Positions 35,151-45,533 of a DNA stretch of 64,000 nt are shown piece after piece. The DNA comes from Macrolepiota albuminosa. Taxonomy: Eukaryota > Basidiomycota > Agaricomycetes > Agaricales > Agaricaceae. Position numbers and translations under genes: made by a program. The notes under the pieces were generated by a model, which saw only the letters and a program-made list of their open reading frames with translations, was not told where the DNA came from and made no database searches. The stretch lies in the NCBI GenBank assembly GCA_027475525.1, contig JAMWFC010000020.1, positions 310,001 to 374,000 on the forward strand, given 5' to 3'. Within the stretch, counting starts at the first letter, position 1. Every line of letters begins with the position of its first letter.

Positions 35151-35448
35151 GAGATCACACTGCAAGACATGCAATCAATTGGCACAGAAGTAGATGTGAT
35201 GTGTGATGGTCAAGGTGATTAGTGTGATCCAGGCATCAATTGTAAAGGTGATGGCCATGATGGTGAGTGGTTTTGGGGTCTGTGATGTGAGGGCTGGCTG
35301 GGGGTATGCATGATGGTAGGTTTGATGTGCGTAATAATAGGAGTGATGGTGGGCATCAGTAGAAGTTTGTCACAGGGATCAATAAGAGGGTTCTGGAAGG
35401 GGCTCTGGAGGTGTCCCAGGGTGGATCCCAGAGTGGGGGGTCATGACA
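35151..35448 (-). mobile_element. Distal fragment of a gypsy LTR (element B family)
   Basis: It shares gcaatcaattggca..gtgtgatccaggcat..gagggctggctgggg with 30516-30710 in the same orientation. Its outer end reads TGTCATGACCCCCC on the minus strand, an LTR start. The overlap with 30516-30710 means the copia/Tc1 block is not a simple insertion into one LTR. Confidence 0.6.
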
Positions 35449-36185
35449 ACCCCCACTCCAGGATCCACCCCAGACCTCTTCACTAACCCTCCAGCCATGC
35501 ACCTCAACCAACATCCACCATCACACACATCAACCCTGCTATCACACATATCACTCCAGCTACTCCATGCATTACAGACTCTGGGAGCACCTGCCATCAT
35601 GGGCATCACTCTCATGATTGGCACACCAGATTATGCCCACCATCATGTGCATTTCTAATCACTTGGCTATCACTCAGCTATCATGCATCATGCCAACACT
35701 TCTGCACTGCTGATCACACATCCTGCAGATATGACCCTCCATATACAGTCAATTTCCTATTCTGCTGCTGCTTATAGAGTTTCTAGAAGTCATTGTAGAT
35801 ATCTCAGAAACCCCTTAGATTGCTAGAGTATGCACCTGCAGTATTTAGGGCTCATAGTTACCACTTTGTAGTCTTTAGTCTCAATATTGCTAAACTTTTG
35901 ATTGTGTTTCTTCTCTTTGCATGCTCTTGTGAATCTCTGACTGGCACATGCTCCTGACTAGCACACACATTTAGGATTGGTATGCACTTCATGACTCTAA
36001 ATTGTTTGAACCTGGTCTTATCCTAGAACCTCCAGTTCTTGACTTGACCTCAGTACTTCTATTCTCTCCAGTCACCCCAGCCCTGGACCAGGTCTATAAA
36101 CTCCAGGCTTTTTTCTTTTCACTGTCTTGAGCCCTGAAACACATCCTGGAGCACTAGACTAGTCAATACCCACTCAAAACTTAGT
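35441..36185 (+). mobile_element. Gypsy LTR fragment in inverted orientation, head-to-head with the previous one
   Basis: It starts TCATGACAACCCCC and follows the order of the LTR at 62447-63583: C-rich Pro-like repeats, atcacACATCAACC segments, tggcacaccagattatgcc, then actggcacatgctcctgac and cttgacttgacctcag. It is eroded and almost free of CpG. The end near 36185 is approximate and there is no primer-binding site. Confidence 0.55.
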
Positions 36186-36790
36186 TGAAACTCTCCATGT
36201 TCTGAGGGGGCTTGTGGCTATGGGCAGGAAATATCTCTATCTCCATGTATTGTGGACTACTACTATGTTTCTCCATTTCTGAGAACCTCTCATAAAAAAC
36301 CCCACCAATCTCCACCTCATGGCTGTCTTGCCAGTCTGTAACATATACTGCAGTTTCATGTTGCAACAGGGGTTACTCTATTGACCCTTTCAAATACCAC
36401 TCTGGTCATCAATTGGCAACTCCCTGCCTGCAGCTCTGCCTGCATTGCAGATATACTAGTAACTTATTCAATTCACTCAAGATACTGCTGTTAATACTCT
36501 ACATGGCAGCTGACTGTTCTCATACATTTATTATTCTTGTGCCCATCTTTATGGTTGATTGCAGTTTTTTGTCTTTATGCTGACTTTTAAGGCAACTTGT
36601 AGATGAGCACAATGTGTGTCGGATACATGGTTTGAGATTAGGATCAAAGTCAGGTCATGCATCTTTCGACATCATTTTGTAGGCTAGACAATAACTTACT
36701 ACTAATCAACCCTGAATTATTGTTTATTCATTAGTTTGACGAAATTTTTCCACCAACAGTAGTAGAAAAAAGCGGTGTTCGAAGTCAAAT
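36186..36790. other. CpG-poor filler ending at the tRNA-Gly gene
   Basis: No coding remnant is recognisable. Positions 36665-36720 resemble the first exon and intron start of IES2 (ttcgacatcattt, aggc.agacaata.cttac). CpG reappears from about 36740. Confidence 0.5.
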
Positions 36791-36872
36791 GCATTAAGGG
36801 GGAATCGAACCCCCGGCGGGTCGAACGTTAGAAATATGGCAACGACCCAGGTTACCACTACCCCATTAATGC
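36791..36872 (-). tRNA. tRNA-Gly (anticodon GCC) with a 12-nt intron
   Basis: Minus strand: acceptor GCATTAA pairs with TTAATGC and the T-arm is GGGGGTTCGATTCCCCC. The anticodon stem GGTCG/CGACC encloses 19 nt. Removing 12 nt (36825-36836) after the base following the anticodon leaves the loop TTGCCAT, as in yeast tRNA-Gly(GCC). It sits at the right border of the CpG-depleted block. Confidence 0.96.
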
Positions 36873-36943
36873 TTGTTATTTAGTCCACATGTGTAGATCC
36901 TCATCGTACGTAGCCAAAATATAACCATCATCTCACTAACCAT

Positions 36944-38028
36944 TCAAACACCAAAATTGTATTTAACCCGCGCCCGCCACTCGACAAACGCCGGCCACAA
37001 CCAATACAATAAATGGCCCACCCTCATCGTCGACGGCATGAACACCGTCCTCTCCCCCGCATCCACAGCCTCGATGCATCTCCTCGCTACATCCGCACGC
37101 TTCAAGCCAGACTTGTTCGGATCTGATTCACGTACATGGCCAGCATCGACGGCCGACGCGCGGAAGTCGCCCTCGATGGTGGATGGTAGGACGCAGGTGA
37201 ATGCGATAGAGGGGTGTTCAATCGAGAGGGCTTGGTAGAGTACGAGTGACGCGGCTTTTGTCGAGGCGTAGAGAGTACGTGTTGGTGGGGGGATGACGGC
37301 TCCGAGAGAGGAGACGATAAGGATCGAGGGGGAGGGGGAGGAGGAGATGAGGAGGGGGATCTGTTGGTTTATTGAGGAACAAGGGATGATCGGATTTGTG
37401 GCGTCACGTACGAAAGTAAGAGCAGCAATGAGGGGACCAGTGTAGTTTCCGCGTGTTGCGGCAGCGGAAATGTCTAAAGCGCGTTTTATTCCATCGATTG
37501 AGGCCTGTGAAGGTGTGAATGAGGTTCCATCGGAGTTCGCTTCAACTCCGGCGACAGCCATGAGGGGTTGGAGAGCCGACACGCCGGCCGTGACAATCAG
37601 TGTGTCTACGCCCTGCCATTCTGCAACACCAGGTCACCAAAAAAGGGAGAAGGTCAGAAAGAAAATATACCCTTCTGTATGGTCTGTCGCAGCTTCACCA
37701 TATCTTCAACATTCGCAAAATCAGCGACGACACCAAGTATCCGCGATGGCGATTTTGTGCAGCTAAGGGCCCTACATTCCTCTGCGACTGCTGCAACTTT
37801 GTCCGCTCGCCGACCGACTACACATACGCACGCCCCACGTTCCGCATACTGTTTTGCGATGCTTTCTCCAACTCCACTGGATGCACCGAGAACGAGGACA
37901 CGTTCCTCATTTTTAAGGACCTTGAGGGTCCGCCGAGTCAGTGACCGCAGGTAGAGACGTCGGAGAGTGAGAACTATGGGTGCAAGGGCGAGAATGGCGA
38001 GGCCCTGTCGACTTATTCCAGAGGCCAT
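36944..38028 (-). CDS. Short-chain dehydrogenase/reductase with N-terminal membrane anchor, 344 aa
   Basis: An NAD(P)-dependent oxidoreductase of the classical SDR family. Exons 38028-37671 and 37620-36944 are joined over a 50-nt intron. Residues 1-25 (MASGISRQGLAILALAPIVL) form a membrane segment, then the Rossmann motif LVLGASSGVGESIA and, later, GRRADK (NADP-type Arg residues after beta-2). LIVTAGVSAL stands where NNAG normally occurs. The catalytic Ser is in VSSLGAV and the YxxxK in LYASTKAA. The C-terminus LLYWLWPAFVEWRARV looks like a second membrane-associated helix, as in 11-beta-HSD or 3-ketosphinganine-reductase-like SDRs. An in-frame ATG 11 codons upstream (38061, MYGYF) is possible. 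I chose MASGI because it starts the hydrophobic anchor. The substrate is unknown. Confidence 0.88.
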
Positions 38029-38061
38029 CGGAGAGTACGAGGTCAGAAAGTAACCATACAT

Positions 38062-39307
38062 ACTTACGCGAAGGCCCCAGATAAGCTAACCTCGGCTTTG
38101 TGATTGGTCCGAAAATATTTCAAGCCCGCGGAACCATTCCAATTCAACTACCTTTCTGAGTCATAGTGTCTTGTTGAATAATCTATATTGCATACTGAAT
38201 GAGATGAAGACTAGCGTACAAGCTGAATCGAAGGTCCGTTTGGCTTAGCAAAATATCTTTGCTAAGTATTATATAATTAACATAAATTGTAACAAAAACA
38301 GCCTTCTAATTTCACGCGGTCAGTGTCAACCAGAACTGGTAATCGAGATGACTCTCCCTCTGGCCTTCACCTCTGTAGCACCAAGTGCCATGCAAATTAG
38401 CGAGGCTTCTGTAAGCTCAGCACGACTTGAGCAATGTCACTATACACACCATAACCGTGAGTCCCGTTGATTTAAGTCACCTCCGCATGGTTATTGTGAG
38501 TTTCAAACTTCTACCTACATTTATCACATCTTCTGAATGTTGTTTCTTGTATCCTATGCATCCATGACTGTTTGTTTATGTGCCTGACATATCCCAGGCT
38601 TTATCACATTCTTAAACCTACCCTAAAACTCATGGAACACAGCGGCAATCCAGACTGGTGTTTCGTGTTGGAAAAGGAAGTCAACTATTGATTATATCAT
38701 AGATGTTCAACGTTCAATCCCATGCAATATCAGCAAATGTTGACATTACGGGTTTCATGAGTCCCACAACCGGTCACATTGGATACTCATGTGCCAGACG
38801 ATGTTCGCTCTCTATATCATGATATCCTCGCATTCTCCACTTATTGAATCCGGGGACTTCCAGGTATGCAGTTCCTGTTTCCCTCTAGCCTAATCACTTA
38901 TTGAACCCGAGGACCTCCAGGCCGTGTGGTCCTCAGCCTGACAAATCTATTCATAGCCTGCTGTTACACTAAACACCTATTACACATGGCAAGTTAATGG
39001 CCTTGAAAAGCTCCGTTACGTGCCACCCGAAGCCTTCAACAGACTAGCCTACAGCTATATACCGTTTTTACCCGGACGGCGTGCAAGCCTGACACCAGCG
39101 ATACGATGCGTCTATCTAAAATTAATACAGCGATATCCCCTTTCAGCAGTAATGCTCCTATCAAGTACTTCAAGCTCACGATCTATTGCTCCCTTTGTAT
39201 AAATATGCTCCAGAATAGAGTGACTCGTGCTCAATTCTCAGGCAGGGGTTGTCTACTATTAGAACGTTGACTAGTGGGGTGTCTGTCCTCGTCATAAGCC
39301 TTCGAGG
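38062..39307. other. Divergent intergenic region (SDR and homoserine acetyltransferase promoters)
   Basis: It contains an imperfect direct repeat of about 28 bp (acttattgaa.ccg.ggac.tccagg at about 38840 and 38897). No gene is recognisable. Confidence 0.6.
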
Positions 39308-41033
39308 ATGTCTTCCCGTTCTATTACTACCAGGACCAAAACACCGTATTGGAAACCACTGTACGAGCTCATTGAACAGGATATTCACGTCGTATCCTCT
39401 TTTACACTCGAGTGCGGTGCCGTGCTTAGAAATGCACCCGTTGCGTACAAGACGTGGGGTCGACTTAACGCTGCGAGGGATAATGTTATGGTCATTTGTC
39501 ATGCGCTCACTGGAAGTGCTGACGTGCAGGATTGGTAAGTCCTTCCTTGCTCGGTCTACGTACGCAGATGACCCCGACCTTGACTGAATCATAGGTGGGG
39601 GCCAATGATGGGAAGAGGGAAGGCGTTCGATCCAGCGCTCTTCTTTATCATCTGTCTCAATGTCCTCGGCTCTCCATACGGTTCAGCGTCTTCTCTCACT
39701 TTGAATCCTGAAACTGGCCATCCTTATGGACCAGAATTTCCACCGACTACTATCCGTGACGACGTTAGGTGAATGTTACTTCTTTTACACTCGATGAATT
39801 TTACTGACTCCTGTCTGCTCTAGGATACACAAAATCGTACTTGATTACCTAGGTGTCACTTCCATTGCGGCGGTAATCGGCGGCTCCATGGGCGGCATGC
39901 ACGTCCTTGAGTGGCCACTATGCACGCACCCAGGTTATGTGCGGCATATCGTGCCACTCGCAACGTCCGCTTCACATTCTGCCTGGTGCATCGCCTGGAG
40001 CGAGGCACAACGACAAGCACTGTGCGCCGATCCTGCTTTCAACGACGGTTGGTACGACGAACAGCCAAGAGCAGGCCTCGCAGCAGCACGGGTGTGTGCT
40101 ATGCTGACGTACAGAGCGCGGGCGAGTTTCGAGCTCAAGTTTGGGCGCAGGAAGCAGATGCAGAAGGTGCAGCCGATGCCGAACCAAGTTCAAGAAGTCG
40201 AAAAAGTCAAACAGGAGAACAATGAGCAGGGTGTGGAGACGCTGACTCCCCCGCCGTCTCCTTCAGTACACCCACCTGCTTCCACTGATAGCACCTCAAT
40301 TGTCTCGTTGACACTCACGCCTGGAGACGCCTCTCCGATCTCGTCTAATCCCTACCCAACAGAATCCTTATCCCTATCCCAGACCACACGCGCACCTGCA
40401 CCAACGCCCGTCACACACACACATCAACCCAGCCCACCCACGTCCATATTCTGTGCACAATCATACCTGCGCTATCAAGGCCAAAAATTCCTTGCGCGAT
40501 TCGACGCAAACTGCTTTATCCACATCACACATAAAATGGACACGCACGACATCTCTCGCGGGCGACCTGCCCCTCCCGCCTCCTGCGTCTGCGTGCGTCC
40601 CGTCTCACCCGCACCCTCCTCTTACTCCTCGTCCGAGTGTGACTGTGCCTCCAATACCTCGTCCTCCTCGGACATGGACCTCGAGCTCCAGGCGGACCTC
40701 GACACGCGCTACGCCCTCGCTCGCCTCCCTCCCCGCGCGCTGGTGATAGGCGTCTCCTCAGACAACTTGTTCGTTCCCGCGGAACAAAGGCTGATCGCGG
40801 CTTATATCCCCGGCGCGAGTCTCGTCCTGCTTGATTCAGTGGATGGACATGATGGGTTTTTACTTGAGTTCGAGGCCATGAATAGGCATATTGTGGAGTT
40901 CTTGAAGAGGGAGGAGCCAGGGATCTATGCGGAGGAGGCGAGGGAGGGCGATATTGAAGGATTTGAGGTTAGGAAGACGAGTGTGTTTGGGGAAGCCGAG
41001 GCCGAGGGTGAGGTTCTGGAGAGAGGATTTTGA
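39308..41033 (+). CDS. MET2: Homoserine O-acetyltransferase, 536 aa
   Basis: It transfers acetyl from acetyl-CoA to L-homoserine, the entry step for methionine synthesis in fungi. Exons 39308-39534, 39595-39768 and 39824-41033 join in frame, restoring DWWGPMMGRGKAFD across the first junction. This is an alpha/beta-hydrolase fold: the nucleophile Ser is in GGSMGGMHVLEW, the catalytic Asp in GVSSDNLFVP and the His in DGHDGFLLE. Upstream lie YKTWGRLN and CHALTGSADV, the family's N-terminal signatures. Between the lid (FELKFGRRK) and YLRYQGQKFLARFDAN there is a Pro/Ser/Thr-rich insert of about 100 residues, and a second Ser/Asp-rich insert precedes VIGVSSDN. Both look like disordered loops. The ATG at 39308 (MSSRSITTRT) is in good context with the first conserved block. 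Confidence 0.95.
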
Positions 41034-41254
41034 TGTTTGATTTTAGGAGCTGTCAAGGAATACAGTGCAGATGACTTGTGTGTGATTGTGCGGACTCGTT
41101 CTGTCGCCTAGCCTTGATACTGGGACTCATTGTCTGCTTTGGAATGATTTACAATCATAATAAGAATTTGTGCCTTCGATAGCACGGATCATCTGAAGGG
41201 ATGTCACTGGAAACCTAACCCTAAACACTGGTTTCCTCTCAGTCACCAACCACC

Positions 41255-42924
41255 ATGCTGTTGCGCCTCCTTAGGCGCCCTGATACCATTCGACGCGCCT
41301 ATTTCCATTCCAGTGCCGTGTTTTGGGCAACACGTAAGGTCGTCCGCAAGTTCAATCTCGCAGATATTGGCGAGGGTATCACAGAGTGTGAGATTATTAA
41401 GTGGTACGTACTCGAAGCTCCGGCCGGTCCCAATATCTGGCATTCATGATACTATGAAACTAGGTCAGTAGCGCCATCTGCGACAATCCAAGCTTTTGAC
41501 CCCCTGTGTGAGGTTCAGAGCGACAAGGCCAGCGTGGAAATTACTAGTCCATATGATGGTGTGGTAAAGGAGCTTCTCGCGCAAGAGGGGGACGTTGCCA
41601 AAGTTGGAGCTGGACTGTGTTTGATTGAAGTAGAGGAGGAGGATACTACCTCGAACGAGCTGAAACCTAGTTCTCCCGCGCCTGTTCGCGATGAACAGGC
41701 AATGAATTCGATACCACCACATGTAGAACAGCCTACACCTCTGAAGGTGGAGTCTTCCCGTAAACCTCATCCTTTGGATCCAAATTCTACGCCTTCTCGA
41801 GGCTCAGCTACTGCAGACTCTGTCCTCGCTCCTCCATCCGTTCGTCACTATGCGCGTCAGAATGGTGTCGACCTCGTTCAATTAGTACCTGGTTCTGGAA
41901 AGGGCGGACGTATCGAGAAACGCGATGTTGACGCGTTTTTAGCACGGGCTTCCGAGCCTCAGGCTCAGAATGTCCAGGCAGGTGAGGATGTCGTAGTAGA
42001 GCTTGGTAGGACGAGGTATGGAATGTGGAAAGCGATGGTCAAGGTGAGTGCACGCTCAACATGTAACTCATTCATTAATTCTCCTTTAGAGCCTTGAAAT
42101 ACCCCATTTTGGGTGAGAAATTTCGTAGCTCAAGGCGATCTCCTAGCTGATCCTTCTGCAGATATTCCACTTCATTCGACATAACAGCCCTGCACAATCT
42201 TCTCCCTATCCTCAATGCACACATTCCGCCTCATTATTTAGCTTCCCCACCGAGAACCGCGTCTGCCGCTATTGATCCGTTATCTATATTACCTGCTCCT
42301 TCTCGTCCTGAGATACCTGACGAACATCGTTACAAACGCCTAACATATCTCCCGATCCTCCTCAAGACACTTTCCAAAGCGATGCTCGAATGGCCTCTTT
42401 TCAGAGCATCAATAACTCCCGCAACCGAATCTACTTCCTCAAAGCCGACGCTCACTGTCCGGCCTCATGCTGACATCAACCTTGCCTTGTCAACGCCAAC
42501 AGGTCTTTACACTCCGACCCTCGTACAAGCCAATACACACTCCATATACACTCTTGCCTCCTCCATACAGGCCTTTGCACATCGAGGACGACAGGTACCA
42601 TGTGGACTCACTCCAGCAGATATGCCTCGTCGTGGGGGCACGATCACCGTATCGAATGTCGGTGCAATCGGCGCAGGAGAATACGCATCGCCTGTGCTCG
42701 TTCCTGGAGGGGGCGTGGCGATCGTCGCGCTTGGTCGTGCTAAATGGGTGTGGGACGTCGATGGGAAGCGAGGAGAACTAGGTGGTGGCGAGAGGAGGCT
42801 GAAACTTGGGGTGAGCTGGAGTGCGGACCATAGAGTTGTTGAGGGTGCTGAGTTGGCGGCATTTGTGGAGTGTTGGAGGGGATACGTGGAAGCGCCGGAG
42901 CGCCTCATCGCTGAAGGTGTTTGA
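41255..42924 (+). CDS. 2-oxo acid dehydrogenase E2, probably branched-chain type lipoamide acyltransferase, 504 aa
   Basis: The E2 core of a mitochondrial dehydrogenase complex (probably BCKDH) moves acyl groups from lipoyl-lysine to CoA. Exons: 41255-41403, 41464-42043, 42090-42112 (23 nt) and 42162-42924. Order: mitochondrial presequence ([20 protein letters not shown]), lipoyl domain with [13 protein letters not shown] and the lipoyl Lys in QSDKASVEI, Pro/Ser linker, subunit-binding domain ([15 protein letters not shown]...GKGGRI), then the acyltransferase domain ([22 protein letters not shown]). The active-site segment reads [12 protein letters not shown]. The family normally has DHRxxDG, so the catalytic-motif Asp is Glu here. 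The branched-chain assignment rests on PHFGYS and the DIGEGI/ECEI start and is better than PDH E2 or KGD E2. Confidence 0.88.
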
Positions 42925-43553
42925 GGATACTACGGTCGGTAGTTGTAGACCTTTCTTCCATCTGTACATAATGCAAGCGTAATGTCTGTATTTGTAGCAA
43001 GTTCTCGGTGCTAGAGGTTATCAGTGAAACCACATGTGTCATCAAGTTTTCAAAAGAGACAGTATACTTATCATAGATTAGAATATATCCGTGTGTCATA
43101 GGTACGCACCACAGCGATACAGTCGATTATACAGACAACTGAGGATTATATCCGGTCATAGGCATATCATAGTCGACTTTCTTTATGTGATAAAATGTTA
43201 TATCCGCGCTTTCCTCGTTTTTACCTTTATCACATACTGATAGCATAACGTCATGACGAAAGGCGACGGACAGATAGATTACTACCTTACATACCTGGAG
43301 TAGAGTATGATACAGACTCTACCCCCGCCTCTTAGCCCTGCATAGCGGCTTGATAGAGTTGTAACACGCTAGTAAAAAGAACAGCAGAGTGTTTTCGGAC
43401 ACGTCTAAAGATGTTTATTCACCTAGTAAAAAGAACAGAGACTACTAGGTATTGTTGTATAGTGAGTTGAGCCTTACCTCAGAGTGTTTTCGGACACGTC
43501 TGAGGTAGGCACTACGTAGCTACACCTCGACATCACCATATGATTGATGTATA
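42925..43553. other. Intergenic region with short direct repeats and a hairpin
   Basis: agtaaaaagaacag occurs at 43371 and 43423. gagtgttttcggacacgtct occurs at about 43388 and 43481. The second copy is framed by GCCTTACCTCAGA and TCTGAGGTAGGC, giving a hairpin at 43471-43510. There is no gene. Confidence 0.6.
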
Positions 43554-43674
43554 CTATTCCACCCCTTTAGCTCGGAGTCCCCTCTGAGTCGGATGTCACT
43601 AAGGCGTCACACCTTAGTAAGATGCTGAATTCACACTCCGCTGCACTGTAAAGAAGACCGAGACGCGAGAGAAA

Positions 43675-43828
43675 TTTAGACTCCGCCTTGCCGCTGAATC
43701 GGCAGGCGTGACAACTGGCTTGACCATTCGCCACCAAGGGACTCAGCAACGTTTAGACTCCGCCTTGCCGCTGAATCGGCAGGCGTGACAACTGGCTTGA
43801 CCATTCGCCACCAAGGGACTCAGCAACG
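43675..43828. repeat. 77-bp exact tandem duplication (in MITE)
   Basis: 43675-43751 equals 43752-43828. Confidence 0.95.
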
Positions 43829-43862
43829 AGACCTTGTCTCACCCCGGACTAAGTCAGAAACA

Positions 43863-44016
43863 CATTAGGTATGTTATATTACATTGTATGTCTTGTTTGA
43901 AGTGCTTAGGATGGCTGGTTGTGGCAAAACATTGTTTTGCATTAGGTATGTTATATTACATTGTATGTCTTGTTTGAAGTGCTTAGGATGGCTGGTTGTG
44001 GCAAAACATTGTTTTG
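43863..44016. repeat. 77-bp exact tandem duplication (in MITE)
   Basis: 43863-43939 equals 43940-44016, only 34 bp after the previous duplication. Confidence 0.95.
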
Positions 44017-44056
44017 TCTGACTCAGAGGGGACTCCAAGCTACAGGGGTGGAATAG

Positions 44057-44421
44057 TATACTTGCCGAGACACCCCTGTCAGCCAAGTCAGTAGACTTAG
44101 AATATAGTAAACATCACTCACTGCCAATAAATGTTGGATATTGACAATTTCAACACTGAAAAAACCTCTGGTCACCATCTACAAAAATGACGGTACCATG
44201 TGAAGAATGTTATGACTCACATGGTGGATATTAGGTATGTAAGGTGCTGCCAGCTGGGTATGCACCAGGCATGGCGATGATGGGAAGGTAAGTCACAAAA
44301 ATATCATTAACAGAAAGCTAGTACCATGTAGCATGTTAACTTACAGGTATCTCACATGTATGGCAAGAACGGCCTCATACAATCAATATATAATACAATG
44401 ACTTCAATGTGTTTATCTGAG
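44057..44421. other. Presumed 3' flank of the Plavaka element
   Basis: Non-coding DNA between the MITE and the Plavaka stop codon. I could not identify a terminal repeat. Confidence 0.45.
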
Positions 44422-45533
44422 TTACAATTCTGCATAGCCCCACTCATCCTCAAGATCCTCAGCATTGTCTTCCCCATCCTCAGGGCCTAATCCATCATTC
44501 AAACCATTCTCACTGTCCTCCTGACATCCATCATTGTCTGAGTCATTCCCGGACTCATCACCTTCTGACTCTTCAACTTGAAGCCATTGATACATTGGGT
44601 TTTTGTAGCCATAATCCTCTTCTTCATCTGTTGGAGTTTCTTCTTCTGTGTGCTGAGGCCATAGTGTACTACTAGTTTCTGCATCAACTTGGAGCCTGTT
44701 GCTGTCGTCCGAGTCAATCAGTGTTTCACTAGTACTAGGGGTATTTGCATGTGCAGGGGCCATATTACTTCTGTGTCTGTCTAATAAGAATGTATTGGTT
44801 GCTTCATGAGTAGATTTGTGGCCGAAGCCACCACCACGAAAGCGCATCACCATATCTCGGTCAACAAACCTAGGTTTTTGGTAAGTACATAATTCAAAGT
44901 ACACAGAGTAGAGGCAAACAAGAATCTTACATTCCAACATCATAGAACCTATAATTCTCGTCTTTTTCACTGGGAGCATGAGCACTGGTGCTGGGTAGAA
45001 GAAGCTCAGAGGTCTTACCATTGCAAAATGAAGGAATCAAATGGACTCCTTGGATAACTCGTGCAGGATCAAGAAAACCAAATGCTGCATCATTGTCACC
45101 ATCAACAAAACCAATTTTATGCAACTGTCATGCTTCCCATCTAGTCTTTAAGCTCATTTCATGCCCATACCAATGCACCCAAAGAAATTCCACATGCTGA
45201 GGGTCCACAAGAAATTGATTCAGGCCCAGTATGAAGGACATTCACATGGAAGATCCCAAGGATACAGCAGAACCAGTATGGAAATGGGTTTATTCCATCC
45301 TCTCCATCTTCCCAAGATAATACAAGGGCATTGGCATGGGTACAGGGGTTGAGAGTATCTTGAGCTCGCTGAAACGGCTTTTGATCTCGTACCACCATCT
45401 GACCACCATGGGAATTTGAGTCTACAGGCTCTAAATCACACAGGACAGAGGGGGAAAAGACCAGAAGTAGATTAGCAGCACACTTAAACACCACTGTCTT
45501 TCTCAGTATTTATCATACCCTACGCTACGTGAG

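Larger units (their letters stand above)
43554..44056. mobile_element. MITE with 37-bp terminal inverted repeats and TATA duplication
   Basis: The left end CTATTCCACCCC... (43554-43590) is matched by the complement at 44020-44056 with about 2 mismatches in 37. TATA flanks both sides (43550-43553, 44057-44060), a possible 4-bp target duplication, or TA with TA-starting ends. It has no coding capacity. Two 77-bp-period duplications (43675, 43863) inflate it. The unduplicated length would be 349 bp. Confidence 0.8.
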
